From JBEBVQ01 sp964527735 (GTDB lineage: Bacteria; Bacteroidota; Bacteroidia; Chitinophagales; Chitinophagaceae), in NCBI GenBank assembly GCA_964527735.1, contig CAZGPG010000020.1:9180-73179 (forward strand): a stretch of DNA of 64,000 nucleotides. The letters are read 5' to 3'. A program made the translations under genes and the position numbers. Each line of letters begins with the position of its first letter. Within the stretch, counting starts at the first letter, position 1. Below the pieces are notes generated by a model that saw only the letters and a list, made by a program, of their open reading frames with translations, had not been told where the DNA came from and did not search any database. Below are positions 1 through 9,585 of the stretch, piece by piece.

Positions 1-2686
1 ACAGGTGAAAGATCAGCATGAAATAAAACGGGAAGATATTGACTTCCGCCTTGCCGCCGCCAATGGGCTGAATATGTTCGTCGGTAACGGCGCACTGCAT
101 TACCAGTGGATGGCAACACCGGAGCAGCATGGAAGCACTGACGCGAAGACTTACCGGATGGACGTTTCCCTTATTGGCGCCAATCCGGATGCACAAATAT
201 TGAGAGCAGATCCTGTTGCTTATTACGAGTATTATTACTACTCGGGTAGCACCCATCTTAAGGCGGAGAGCTGGGGGAAGATTATTTACAAAGAAATTTA
301 TCCCAATATTGACTGGGTATTGTATACACGTAACGGTGTGCTGGAGTACGATTTCGTGGTACGTCCCGGCGGCAGGGTTTCGGATATCCGGCTGCAATAT
401 GACGGAGCCGGACGGTTACAGCTAAACCAAAACGGCAGCCTGACGGCCTATACGCCCATGGGAACAGTAACTGAAACAGCCCCGGTGAGCTTTATTGCCG
501 GCGGGAGAAAGATAGATTCACGTTTCCGCCTTAATGACAATATACTCAGCTTTGATGTAGCAGCATATGAAGGCACACTGGTTATAGACCCCGTGCTGGA
601 ATGGGCTACCTACTACGGAGGTACCGGAATGGATTATGGGCGCAGCGTAGCTGTTGATAACTCAGGCGCGGCATATATGACCGGCAGTACACTGAGCAAT
701 GGCACCAACCTGGCAACCACAGGAGCGCATCAGGGCAGCTATGGCGGTCCCGCAAGCGCCACATACGGCGATGCTTACCTTGTAAAATTCGACGCAGCGG
801 GCAATCGCCTGTGGGCTACCTATTTCGGTGGTGCGTCAAGTGACGGCGGCTGGGGCATTATCTGCGACGAGCAAAACAATGTCTACATCACCGGGCAGGC
901 AGCAAGCAGTGCAGCCATATCCGGCGGAAGCAATATTTATCAGAGCGTTTATGGCGGCGGATCGAGCGATGCCTTTCTGGCAAAATTCGATTCTTCGGGC
1001 GCATTCATCTGGGGCACCTACTATGGAGGAACCGGCATGGATGAGGGCTGGGGTGTTGCCAGCGACAGGCAGGGACATATCTATCTTGCAGGTAGAACAT
1101 CAAGCACCGACGACATTTCCTCCGGCACCGGTGTGCATCAACCGGCCATTGGCGGAGGCCAGGATGGATTTCTTGTAAAATTTGACACCGCAGGTAATCG
1201 TCAGTGGGCAACTTATTTCGGAGGCACCGGATCCGATCTTACCTGGACTGCAAAATGCGATAATACAGGCAATGTATACATTTCAGGCGAAACCGGCAGC
1301 ACCGGCAACATTGCCACACCAAACGGTCATCAGACTACAATAACACCGTCCAACGGTTCGGAAGCATTCATCGTGAAGTTTGCACCCGACGGCAGCAAAT
1401 TGTGGGGTACCTATTATGGCGGAGATCAGCCGGGTCAGACCTTTGGTACCGGCATAGCGATTGACGACAGCAATGCCGTGTACCTTTCAGGCTACACAAC
1501 AAGTGATACAGGTATTGCAACTCCGGGCAGCCACCAGCCTGCGCTGGTTAGCGGCTACACTTCTTATCTGGTAAAATTTGACAGCACAGGTAATCGCATC
1601 TGGGGCACCTACTTCGGAGGCACCGGCCTGGAAAACGGATATGGCGCCACAGCCGACCCCTGGGGGAATATTTATATAACCGGTTACACCTCCAGCCCCG
1701 ACAATATTGCAACCGCCGGAGCGCTGCAGCAATCACTCGAAGGAGGCAATGATGTGTATGTTGCTAAATTCAACCGGGACGGCGTACGGCTGTGGGGCAC
1801 CTATTATGGCGGTCCGGGCTATGATGCCGGCTGGAACGTTGCCGCAGACCGCTTTGGCAGCATATACGTAACCGGATTTACCAATGGCGGGGGAATAAGC
1901 ACGCCTAATGGGTATCAGCCTCTTTTAGGCGGCGGTTTTGACGGATTCCTGCTTCGTTTGTCTGAATGTACGGCGGTCGAAAACCCCGGGACAATCAGCG
2001 GGATGGATTCGCTTTGCGCAGGTACATCTTCTACGTACAGCATTAGTCCCATAGCCGGTGCACACAGCTATACCTGGATACTTCCCGTAGGCTGGCTGGG
2101 CAACAGCACCTCAGACAACATACTGGTAACAACAGACAATGCCGGCGGCGTCATATCACTGGTCGCTAACGGCTCATGCAATGCCAGTGATACCATATAC
2201 AAAGAGGTAGGCGTATACCCCGAACCCATCATTGACGTACAAGTGGAGGGCATCACATTGAGCACCATACAGCAATTCACGAGCTACCAGTGGTACATGA
2301 ATAACCTGTTGATAACCGGCGCAACCGATCCCACATATGCTGTTATCGAAAACGGTGTGTATTCAGTAAGAGTAGTGGATGAATATGGCTGCAGCCATAT
2401 ATCCAGGCCTTATGCTGTAAACAATGTATCTGTTGACACCTACGGAGACAACGGCGAAAGCATTACCATTTACCCAAATCCTGCCCGGGATATCGTTTAT
2501 ATCCATTCCGCCCGACCGGTGCACGCAACGGTGAGGAGTATAGAAGGCAAGGTCATTTCCAGACATGAAAATGTAAATCAAATCAACATTAGTATGCTGC
2601 CGGCAGGACTCTATTTCCTCCAGATCATGAATGAAAATGGACAATCATTGCACACAGAACGACTGATAAAAGCAACGAATCAATAA
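1..2686 (+). CDS. SBBP-type seven-repeat propeller protein, T9SS cargo (5'-truncated by window edge)
   Basis: Secreted surface protein whose amino end lies outside the window. The frame is open from base 2, and the first GTG (base 5) is an internal valine: the paralogue at 52479-55544 has a signal peptide and an ENKGQ segment just before the equivalent point, so about 45 residues are missing. Visible parts are a beta-rich ENKGQ-type N-domain (to about residue 200), seven repeats of a G-N-[VI]-Y-[IL]-[TS]-G motif spaced about 60 residues apart (about 215-655) that suggest a seven-bladed beta-propeller, a PKD/Ig-like domain (about 670-735), and a C-terminal domain with YPNPARD typical of type A T9SS sorting signals. 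The ligand is unknown. The next gene follows on the same strand after 69 bases. Confidence 0.85.
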   Translation, partial: QVKDQHEIKREDIDFRLAAANGLNMFVGNGALHYQWMATPEQHGSTDAKTYRMDVSLIGANPDAQILRADPVAYYEYYYYSGSTHLKAESWGKIIYKEIYPNIDWVLYTRNGVLEYDFVVRPGGRVSDIRLQYDGAGRLQLNQNGSLTAYTPMGTVTETAPVSFIAGGRKIDSRFRLNDNILSFDVAAYEGTLVIDPVLEWATYYGGTGMDYGRSVAVDNSGAAYMTGSTLSNGTNLATTGAHQGSYGGPASATYGDAYLVKFDAAGNRLWATYFGGASSDGGWGIICDEQNNVYITGQAASSAAISGGSNIYQSVYGGGSSDAFLAKFDSSGAFIWGTYYGGTGMDEGWGVASDRQGHIYLAGRTSSTDDISSGTGVHQPAIGGGQDGFLVKFDTAGNRQWATYFGGTGSDLTWTAKCDNTGNVYISGETGSTGNIATPNGHQTTITPSNGSEAFIVKFAPDGSKLWGTYYGGDQPGQTFGTGIAIDDSNAVYLSGYTTSDTGIATPGSHQPALVSGYTSYLVKFDSTGNRIWGTYFGGTGLENGYGATADPWGNIYITGYTSSPDNIATAGALQQSLEGGNDVYVAKFNRDGVRLWGTYYGGPGYDAGWNVAADRFGSIYVTGFTNGGGISTPNGYQPLLGGGFDGFLLRLSECTAVENPGTISGMDSLCAGTSSTYSISPIAGAHSYTWILPVGWLGNSTSDNILVTTDNAGGVISLVANGSCNASDTIYKEVGVYPEPIIDVQVEGITLSTIQQFTSYQWYMNNLLITGATDPTYAVIENGVYSVRVVDEYGCSHISRPYAVNNVSVDTYGDNGESITIYPNPARDIVYIHSARPVHATVRSIEGKVISRHENVNQINISMLPAGLYFLQIMNENGQSLHTERLIKATNQ

Positions 2687-2755
2687 TTACACAGAGAAAG
2701 TTTGCCGAAAATCCGAAAAAAAGCAGGCGTTATTACAACATCAACATCCGGAATT

Positions 2756-5089
2756 ATGACTATACATATAAAGAGATACACAAAATGCATATGGGCGCTT
2801 GCCGGGGGAATAGCGTGCATATTTGCTCCCGTACTGGTAAAGGCACAGGTGCCCACTGAGCAATGGCAAAAAGTTCTGGGCGGAAGCCTGGGCGATACGC
2901 TGACGGCAATCGAACCGACAGATGCCGACAATGGCTATATCGCCGGTGGTTATTCATACTCGCCTCAATCGGGCGACAAAAAAGACGATTCAAAAGGCGG
3001 CGCCGATTACTGGATATTGAAACTGGACGACAAAGGAAATCCGGACTGGCAACTGACGTTGGGCGGTTCGGGAAATGATTTTTTACAGTCCATAAAACCG
3101 GTAAAAGGCGGAGATGACGGATATATCGTCGGTGGATATTCATATTCTCCGGTCAGTGGAGATAAAACGGAAGGCAACCGTGGCGGAGCCGATTACTGGA
3201 TATTGAAACTGGATGCTAAAGGCGATATCGAGTGGCAGCGTACGGTCGGTGGTAGCGCCGATGATCACCTGTCTGTTATTTATCCCGATCCTGACGGCAA
3301 TGGCTATATTGCCGGCGGCTGGTCACAATCCGGTATTTCAGGAGAAAAGAGCCAGGCTGTAAAAGGTGGCACTGACTTCTGGGTAGTAAAGCTGAGCAGC
3401 GATGGTACTACGATCGAATGGGACCGTACATTTGGCGGTAACGCAGGCTCCGGCTTTTTAAAGGACATTGCTTTTTTCAAAGGGGATTATATACTCGGCG
3501 GATACAGTAATGCGGACGCAGGGCACGATAAAACAGCAGCTTCCCTGGGTGGCTTCGACTACTGGGTGATAAACATTGACGGCACCGGCGCCAAACAATG
3601 GGACGCCACCATTGGCGGTAGCGAAGATGACTTATTGTCTAATATTGTGACCGATGAAAACGTCGGAGGCTATCTCCTGGCCGGCAGTTCGGCATCCGAC
3701 AAATCAGGCGACCGCACCGAAGGTACACGTGGCGGGCTGGATTACTGGATCGTGCGCATCAAAGATGACGGAGGTTTTGCCTCTGATATGGCTTTTGGTT
3801 CTTCGGCCGATGATCATCTTACCTCTGCACATGCCGTAGCCGGGGGCAAAGAAGGTTATATTTTCGGCGGCTGGTCTGCGGGAGAAAAATCCGGAGAAAA
3901 ATCGGAGGACGCCCGCGGCGCCAACCAGGACTACTGGATTGTGAAGATGGATGACAGCGATAAATTTGCCTGGGATATTACCGTAGGTGGAAAAAGCGAA
4001 GACGATAACCTGGCGGCAATCGTGCCGACACCGGATGGCGGATACATTGCCGGCGGTACATCTGCTTCTGACAAAGACGGAGACAAGACAGAAGGCACAC
4101 AGGGAGGCGCAGACTACTGGCTCATCAAATACCAGGGCTGCATCCCTGTGTCATCGACAGTTAACGCTACTTTCTGCGCAGGCGCCAACTACCGGTTGCC
4201 AGACAACCGGACAGTATCATCGGCTGGTACGTATACCAGTCTGATTACCGGACCTACAGGATGTCTGGACACTGTCTTCACCGTACTTGCAGAGCTCCCC
4301 AGGTATTCGATCAATATTTCGGATACGATCTGCCAGGGAAGCAGGTATACCCTGGCCGATGGCAGAGCCGTTTCGATCGGGGGCATCTACGCAGTGGGGT
4401 TCCGCAGTGTAGACGGTTGCGACAGCATGTATACCATCAGCTTAACCGTCACTCCTCCCGACACGGTGCACGTGACCGCAGGGATATGTAACGGCGCGGC
4501 CTACCTCCTTCCCGGAGGACGCAGGGTATACACATCAGGCGTATATACCGATCTCGTATCTGCTGCTGCCGGGTGCGATACCGTAGTCGTAACAACACTG
4601 GATGTAGCAATTATTGACGTGGGTGTTACACAATCAGGAAGCACCTTATCCGCCAATATAACGGATCTGGATACTTATCAGTGGATCAACTGCGCCACCA
4701 TGCAGCCGGTAGACGGAGCTACAGGCTCTTCATTCACACCGGAAGAACGCGGCTTTTATGCAGTAGCGGTAACGCTTAATAACTGTCCGGACACTTCCGC
4801 CTGTTTCCCGATCGGCATGGAAGGTATGAGTATAGATGAATTAGCCGGCCCCGGATCAGTAAGGCTCTACCCCAACCCTGCGCGGGATATACTGTTCATC
4901 GAAAGTACGGGCGGCAGCGTCATTCATAATATAGCTCTGTACAGTATGCTTGGCGCCACTGTATATCAATCACAACCAAACACAGCACAGCATACGATCA
5001 CAACATCAGAACTGCCGTCCGGGGTTTATATGATCCGCGTACAGACAGCTGTGGGCACGACTATAGAAAGAATAGAAATAGTGCGATAA
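2756..5089 (+). CDS. Seven-repeat propeller-like T9SS cargo protein
   Basis: Predicted secreted surface protein of 777 residues. The ATG at 2756 is chosen over an upstream TTG (2702) because it opens a normal signal peptide ending LVKAQ. Seven repeats of about 60 residues follow, each with a G-Y-I-[AIV]-G-G-[YW]-S core, a D-K-x-E segment and a D-Y-W-I-[LV]-K block. This family is common in Chitinophagaceae and is probably a beta-propeller. Residues about 455-640 hold three cysteine-containing modules of the G-x-Y-x-x-x-x-x-x-x-G-C-D-[ST] kind, also seen in the protein at 42139. The C-terminus has LYPNPARD and a G-V-Y-M-I-R-V strand, a type A T9SS sorting domain. Function is not known. A strong hairpin follows at 5142. 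Confidence 0.85.
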   Translation: MTIHIKRYTKCIWALAGGIACIFAPVLVKAQVPTEQWQKVLGGSLGDTLTAIEPTDADNGYIAGGYSYSPQSGDKKDDSKGGADYWILKLDDKGNPDWQLTLGGSGNDFLQSIKPVKGGDDGYIVGGYSYSPVSGDKTEGNRGGADYWILKLDAKGDIEWQRTVGGSADDHLSVIYPDPDGNGYIAGGWSQSGISGEKSQAVKGGTDFWVVKLSSDGTTIEWDRTFGGNAGSGFLKDIAFFKGDYILGGYSNADAGHDKTAASLGGFDYWVINIDGTGAKQWDATIGGSEDDLLSNIVTDENVGGYLLAGSSASDKSGDRTEGTRGGLDYWIVRIKDDGGFASDMAFGSSADDHLTSAHAVAGGKEGYIFGGWSAGEKSGEKSEDARGANQDYWIVKMDDSDKFAWDITVGGKSEDDNLAAIVPTPDGGYIAGGTSASDKDGDKTEGTQGGADYWLIKYQGCIPVSSTVNATFCAGANYRLPDNRTVSSAGTYTSLITGPTGCLDTVFTVLAELPRYSINISDTICQGSRYTLADGRAVSIGGIYAVGFRSVDGCDSMYTISLTVTPPDTVHVTAGICNGAAYLLPGGRRVYTSGVYTDLVSAAAGCDTVVVTTLDVAIIDVGVTQSGSTLSANITDLDTYQWINCATMQPVDGATGSSFTPEERGFYAVAVTLNNCPDTSACFPIGMEGMSIDELAGPGSVRLYPNPARDILFIESTGGSVIHNIALYSMLGATVYQSQPNTAQHTITTSELPSGVYMIRVQTAVGTTIERIEIVR

Positions 5090-5141
5090 ACAAACGGAGA
5101 GTATCCTGGAAAGAAAGACGCCATGTTGGGGGATATGGCGT

Positions 5142-5172
5142 GATCCCGGCCAATTGGCCGGGATCATCTTTT
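5142..5172 (+). terminator. Hairpin terminator after the T9SS cargo gene
   Basis: A perfect 10-bp GC-rich stem (5142-5151 with 5156-5165, core GATCCCGGCC) with an AATT loop, followed by ATCTTTT. It lies 53 bases after the stop codon at 5089. It fits a Rho-independent terminator. Confidence 0.7.
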
Positions 5173-5475
5173 GCAACAAAAAGTCTGCAAGCTGCCATAC
5201 GACAAACCGGTGATAAATAACAAAAAGATTGAACATACCCTGATCTGATGCTGAAAAAAGAATAGTCCGCGGCATAGGAGTACAGCCGCTTATTTGCGTC
5301 TTTTATTATAGCAGCAATAAAATCTGTTATAAAATGACCAAACAATAAAGAAACAAATCTCTTACAAACTTTAATACATTAAAAAAAGATTGTCAATGTG
5401 AGTGCTCATCGCCTTATAAGACAATATATTCAGCCAATAAAATGATAAAATGAACGTTAATACAGGTTGTACCAT

Positions 5476-5483
5476 TATATTTG
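5476..5483 (+). promoter_or_regulatory. Candidate promoter -7 box for the lpx operon
   Basis: TATATTTG matches the Bacteroidota housekeeping sigma -7 consensus TAnnTTTG exactly and lies 74 bases before lpxD. No clear TTG box is found at the usual 17-23-base distance upstream, so the call rests on one element. Confidence 0.4.
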
Positions 5484-5557
5484 ATGCGGTAAATGCGGAA
5501 GGCTGGGGAAAGGATTAACCAGCCGGATGATGCCGGATTACAATTCTAAACAGAAAC

Positions 5558-6634
5558 ATGCAATTTACAGCGTTACAGATAGCCGCTCTGGTTGGGGGAA
5601 CTATTGAGGGAAATCCTGAGGCAAAAGTCAATAATATCGCCCGTATTGAGGAAGCTACAGAAAATTCCCTAAGCTTTGTCGCCAACCCGAAATACGAAGA
5701 TTACATATACACGACCCGGGCTGCAATATTGATCCTGAACGAATCTGCCCTCCTGTCGGAGGGGGTATCACCCACCATTATCCGGGTAAAAGATGCATAC
5801 ACCAGCTTTGCACTCCTGCTGGATAAGTATAATGAGCTTATGGCGCTAAACAGCCGGAAGCCGGATATTGAGCAGCCTTCCTGGGTTGCACCGACCGCAG
5901 TCACAGGGACAGATATCTACATCGGTGCATTTGCGTATATCGGCGCGCATGCTATCATCGGCGACCGGGTGAATATTTATCCGGGCTGTTATGTAGGCGA
6001 CTATGCAGTTATCGGCAATGATAGCATCCTGTACCCCGGCGTCAAGATATACAACAACTGCGTGCTGGGCAGCCGTGTTGTCGTTCATGCCGGTACCGTG
6101 ATCGGGGGCGACGGCTTCGGCTTTGCCCCTCAGAAAGACGGCACCTACCGGAAAGTACCGCAGATCGGCCATGTAATTATCGAAGACGATGTAGAGATCG
6201 GCGCCAATACTACCATAGACCGCGCCACACTGGGCGCTACCATCATACGTAAAGGCGTGAAGCTCGATAACTTAATACAGATAGCACACAATGTGAATGT
6301 CGGGGAAAATACGGTCATTGCCGCACAAACAGGTGTTTCGGGCAGCACAAAAGTAGGCCGTAACTGTATCATCGGAGGGCAGGTGGGTATTGTGGGGCAC
6401 ATCCAGATTGCTGACGGCACCCGTATCAATGCACAAAGCGGACTTTCAAAATCCGTCACTGCCGAAAATGCCGCTTTAAACGGCTCACCGGCATTTGATT
6501 ATAAAAGTTCCCTGAAAAGTCAGGCAATTTTTAGAAATTTGCCGGTATTACAACAAAGGCTGCAACAATTGGAGGAAACTGTGGAAGAGCTTAGCAGTCT
6601 TTTAAATAATCACAACATTTTAATAAAAAAATAA
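5558..6634 (+). CDS. lpxD: UDP-3-O-(3-hydroxyacyl)glucosamine N-acyltransferase LpxD
   Basis: Third step of lipid A synthesis: transfers a 3-hydroxyacyl chain from acyl carrier protein to the 2-amino group of UDP-3-O-acyl-glucosamine in the cytoplasm. The 358 residues have the usual layout: an N-terminal uridine-binding domain (about 1-105, including SLSFVANPKY), a left-handed beta-helix of hexapeptide repeats (about 110-310) with GGDGFGFAP and the catalytic-region histidine in QIAHNVNVGENT, and a C-terminal helix (RLQQLEETVEEL). The length is normal. It is first of four genes in the order lpxD, lpxC/fabZ, lpxA, ABC ATPase, which is a standard Bacteroidota arrangement. Confidence 0.97.
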   Translation: MQFTALQIAALVGGTIEGNPEAKVNNIARIEEATENSLSFVANPKYEDYIYTTRAAILILNESALLSEGVSPTIIRVKDAYTSFALLLDKYNELMALNSRKPDIEQPSWVAPTAVTGTDIYIGAFAYIGAHAIIGDRVNIYPGCYVGDYAVIGNDSILYPGVKIYNNCVLGSRVVVHAGTVIGGDGFGFAPQKDGTYRKVPQIGHVIIEDDVEIGANTTIDRATLGATIIRKGVKLDNLIQIAHNVNVGENTVIAAQTGVSGSTKVGRNCIIGGQVGIVGHIQIADGTRINAQSGLSKSVTAENAALNGSPAFDYKSSLKSQAIFRNLPVLQQRLQQLEETVEELSSLLNNHNILIKK

Positions 6635-6678
6635 CACATATAGGATTTCGGTACAACGAGATCATAAAAAAGAACGCT

Positions 6679-8094
6679 GTGCAACAAAACACCTCCGCTC
6701 AGAATCAAAAAACCGTTAAGGGAGCCGTTTCACTTTCCGGCGTAGGCCTTCACACCGGCCAGAATGTGAATATCACGATTAAACCGGCCAATCCGGGGCT
6801 AGGCATCCGCTTTCAGCGTGTTGACCTTCCGGGCAACCCGGTAGTAAAAGCAGATGTGGATTATGTCGTTGATACATCCCGTGGCACCACCATTGAGCAT
6901 AACGGGGCGCGGATCAGCACGATCGAGCACCTGCTGGCCGCCCTGGTAGGCATGGAAGTAGATAACGTGCTCATCGAGATCGACGGCCCCGAAGTGCCTA
7001 TTATGGACGGCAGCGCACAAGCTTTCATTGATGCCATCGTACAGGCCGGCATCCAGGAACAGGAAGCCCGGCGTATCGTCTATGCCATAGATACCAATAT
7101 TCACTTTTACGATCCGGTCAAGAACGTAGATATGCTGGCCGTTCCCTCCAGCGAATACCAGATTACCACGCTCATTGATTTCAACTCCCCGATTCTCGGC
7201 ACCCAGCACGCAACGCTGAAGCATATCAGTGAATTCAAAGATGATATAGCCCCCTGCCGGACGTTCTGCTTCCTGCATGAACTGGAATATCTCCTGCAAC
7301 ACAACCTGATCAAGGGAGGAGACCTGAGCAATGCCATTGTAGTGGTAGATAAGCCGGTGCACCCGGAAGAGCTTACCCATCTCGCCCGGGTCTTTAACAA
7401 ACAGCATATAGAAGTAAAACAGGAAGGCATCCTGAACAACATACAATTACATTACCCCAACGAGCCCGCCCGGCACAAGCTGCTGGACGTGGTCGGGGAT
7501 CTTGCGCTGGTCGGGTATCCTATTAAAGCGCACATCATTGCCAACCGGCCGGGACATGCTTCCAATGTGGAATTCGCAAAGAAGATCAAACAGTATATCA
7601 AAAAGAACAAGCACCTCTCTGATATTCCGCAATACGACCCAACTCAACCGGCCATCTACGATATCAATCATATCGAGAAATCGCTCCCGCACAAGTACCC
7701 ATTCCTGCTGGTTGACAAGATCATCGAGCTGAGCGACAGCCATGTGGTGGGGATAAAGAACGTTACATTCAACGAACATTTTTTCCAGGGACACTTCCCC
7801 GGCAACCCGGTGATGCCCGGCGTATTACAGATAGAAGCGCTTGCGCAAGCCGGCGGTATCCTCGCGCTGAATAATTATGACGACCCTCAGAACTACGACA
7901 CTTATTTTATCAAAATAGACAAAGCCCGCTTTAAACACAAAGTAGTACCGGGCGATACGCTCATTCTGAAAATGGAGCTGACCAACCCGATCAGACGCGG
8001 GATCTGCGAAATGCGCGGAACCGCATACGTAGGAAACAAACTGGCCACAGAAGCCGATCTGGTAGCACAAATCGTCCCAAAAGATAAAAAATGA
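6679..8094 (+). CDS. lpxC/fabZ: Bifunctional LpxC deacetylase / FabZ 3-hydroxyacyl-ACP dehydratase
   Basis: A fusion of two enzymes, as is usual in Bacteroidota. The N-terminal part (about 1-300) is LpxC, the zinc-dependent deacetylase that commits UDP-3-O-acyl-GlcNAc to lipid A. It shows the zinc-ligand regions TIEHLLAAL and RHKLLDVVGDLAL (His and Asp). The C-terminal part (about 320-465) is FabZ, with the hot-dog motif HFPGNPVMPG and the catalytic-region acid in IEALAQ; it dehydrates 3-hydroxyacyl-ACP in fatty acid elongation. The start is taken at GTG 6679, since no ATG lies close upstream in frame; the exact start is uncertain. Its TGA overlaps the ATG of lpxA (ATGA). Confidence 0.96.
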   Translation: MQQNTSAQNQKTVKGAVSLSGVGLHTGQNVNITIKPANPGLGIRFQRVDLPGNPVVKADVDYVVDTSRGTTIEHNGARISTIEHLLAALVGMEVDNVLIEIDGPEVPIMDGSAQAFIDAIVQAGIQEQEARRIVYAIDTNIHFYDPVKNVDMLAVPSSEYQITTLIDFNSPILGTQHATLKHISEFKDDIAPCRTFCFLHELEYLLQHNLIKGGDLSNAIVVVDKPVHPEELTHLARVFNKQHIEVKQEGILNNIQLHYPNEPARHKLLDVVGDLALVGYPIKAHIIANRPGHASNVEFAKKIKQYIKKNKHLSDIPQYDPTQPAIYDINHIEKSLPHKYPFLLVDKIIELSDSHVVGIKNVTFNEHFFQGHFPGNPVMPGVLQIEALAQAGGILALNNYDDPQNYDTYFIKIDKARFKHKVVPGDTLILKMELTNPIRRGICEMRGTAYVGNKLATEADLVAQIVPKDKK

Positions 8095-8891
8095 TCCATC
8101 CACTTACGTATATACATCCCGACGCACGGATCGCGCCGAATGTAAAGATTGACCCTTTTACTACGGTACATAAGAACGTGGAGATCGGGGAAGGTACCTG
8201 GATCGGATCCAATGTAACCATCATGGAAGGGGCGCGGATCGGCAAAAACTGCCGGATATTTCCAAGTACGATTATCTCTGCTATCCCGCAGGATCTGAAG
8301 TTCAAGGGAGAAGATACCCTGACCATAATCGGCGACAACTGCACCATACGGGAATGTGTGACCATCAACCGGGGCACTGCCGACCGGAATAAAACCAGCA
8401 TCGGCAACAACTGCCTGATCATGGCGTACTCACATATCGCACATGATTGCGAGATCGGTGAGAACTGCATTTTCTCAAACAATACAACCCTTGCCGGGCA
8501 TATCATTGTCGGTGATAATGTGGTACTGGCAGGCCTTACAGCAGTACAGCAGTTTGTACGGATCGGTTCGTATGCATTTATCACCGGCGGGTCGCTTGTC
8601 CGTAAAGATGTCCCCCCTTTTGTAAAAGCAGCACGGGAACCGCTGTCCTATGCCGGGGTTAATTCCGTAGGATTAAAACGGCGCGGATTTTCGCTTGAGC
8701 AGATCAATCATATCCTTGATATCTACCGCATACTGTACGTCCGCGGCTATAATGTATCCAAAGCAATGGATATCATCGAAGCGGAGATACCGGTTTCAGA
8801 CGAACGTGATGAGATCATTACCTTCATCCGCGACACCGGCCGCGGCATAATGAGGGGCTATACACGACGGCATAATGAAGATCTCCCTTGA
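8091..8891 (+). CDS. lpxA: UDP-N-acetylglucosamine O-acyltransferase LpxA
   Basis: First enzyme of lipid A synthesis: moves a 3-hydroxyacyl group from ACP to the 3-hydroxyl of UDP-GlcNAc. The 266 residues match the family length: hexapeptide-repeat beta-helix to about residue 190, with the catalytic histidine segment YSHIAHDCEIGEN and the conserved ECVTINRGT stretch, then a helical C-terminal domain. The ATGA overlap with lpxC/fabZ implies coupled translation, and its 3' end overlaps the next gene by 17 bases. Confidence 0.97.
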   Translation: MIHPLTYIHPDARIAPNVKIDPFTTVHKNVEIGEGTWIGSNVTIMEGARIGKNCRIFPSTIISAIPQDLKFKGEDTLTIIGDNCTIRECVTINRGTADRNKTSIGNNCLIMAYSHIAHDCEIGENCIFSNNTTLAGHIIVGDNVVLAGLTAVQQFVRIGSYAFITGGSLVRKDVPPFVKAAREPLSYAGVNSVGLKRRGFSLEQINHILDIYRILYVRGYNVSKAMDIIEAEIPVSDERDEIITFIRDTGRGIMRGYTRRHNEDLP

Positions 8892-9507
8892 ACGCACCGG
8901 CAAGCGCTTTCTGCGCCATTGGGTATTTAAGGATATCAGCTATGCCTTTACGGCGCCGGGCAGCTATGCCCTGCTGGGCGCCAACGGAAGCGGCAAAAGC
9001 ACCTTAATGCGTCTCATTGCTGCCATACAGGCGCCCTCAGCGGGAAAGATCAGCTATCGGCATAATGATATAACGGTAGCCCCCGAACAGATATTCTCCC
9101 TCATCAGCTATTGTGCGCCCGGCATGGAACTGGTCGAAGAGCTTACCTTACGTGAATTTCTTAATTTTCATTTCGCCTTCAAATCCATTCAGCCCGGTAT
9201 CACACCCGACAATATTGTCGAATGGACGGGACTGACAGAAGATGCAGGAAAGCCCATAGGTGAATACTCTTCAGGAATGAAGCAAAGAGTGAAACTGGCA
9301 CAGGCCATATTTACAGATACGCCTGTGCTGCTGCTGGACGAGCCTTGCACCAATCTGGACGAAGCCGGGGTGCACCAATACCAGTCATGGATAGAACAAT
9401 ATACTGAAAACAGGCTGGTGATCGTAGCGTCGAATGACATACGTGAGTACACATTCTGCCGGGAGCATATCCATATTGGACAGTATAAAAACCAAATAAC
9501 CCTGTAG
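8875..9507 (+). CDS. ABC transporter ATP-binding protein
   Basis: A 210-residue nucleotide-binding subunit. It shows Walker A (GANGSGKST), the signature YSSGMKQRVKLAQ and Walker B (VLLLDEPCTNLD). At the H-loop position it reads VASND, so the usual switch histidine is replaced by asparagine. It overlaps lpxA by 17 bases and is the last gene of the lpx operon. The gene order suggests an envelope-related role, but no permease gene is adjacent and the substrate is unknown. Its stop codon lies inside the palindrome at 9504-9563. Confidence 0.9.
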   Translation: MKISLERTGKRFLRHWVFKDISYAFTAPGSYALLGANGSGKSTLMRLIAAIQAPSAGKISYRHNDITVAPEQIFSLISYCAPGMELVEELTLREFLNFHFAFKSIQPGITPDNIVEWTGLTEDAGKPIGEYSSGMKQRVKLAQAIFTDTPVLLLDEPCTNLDEAGVHQYQSWIEQYTENRLVIVASNDIREYTFCREHIHIGQYKNQITL

Positions 9508-9585
9508 AGACGTTGACCTGTAGAGACGTTGCATGCAACGTCTCTACAGGTCAACGTCTCTACGCGCAACGTCTCTACAGGTCAA
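9504..9585. repeat. 60-bp perfect palindrome plus an extra repeat unit between convergent genes
   Basis: Bases 9504-9563 form a perfect 60-base palindrome centred on GCATGC. It is built from GTAGAGACGTTG units and their inverse, and one more inverse unit reaches 9581. The left end starts one base before the stop codon of the ABC gene; the right end abuts the stop codon (9582-9584) of the minus-strand gene. On the plus strand a T run follows. It can serve as a bidirectional terminator. Units of the GTAGAGACG...CGTCTCTAC type are known to me as interspersed repeats in some bacterial genomes. Confidence 0.9.

Larger units (their letters stand above)
5090..5557. other. Intergenic region before the lipid A operon
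   Basis: A 468-base gap. It holds the hairpin at 5142-5172 and, near its right end, a TAtaTTTG box at 5476. Between about 5280 and 5460 it is AT-rich with no reading frame I would call a gene on either strand. Confidence 0.6.
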
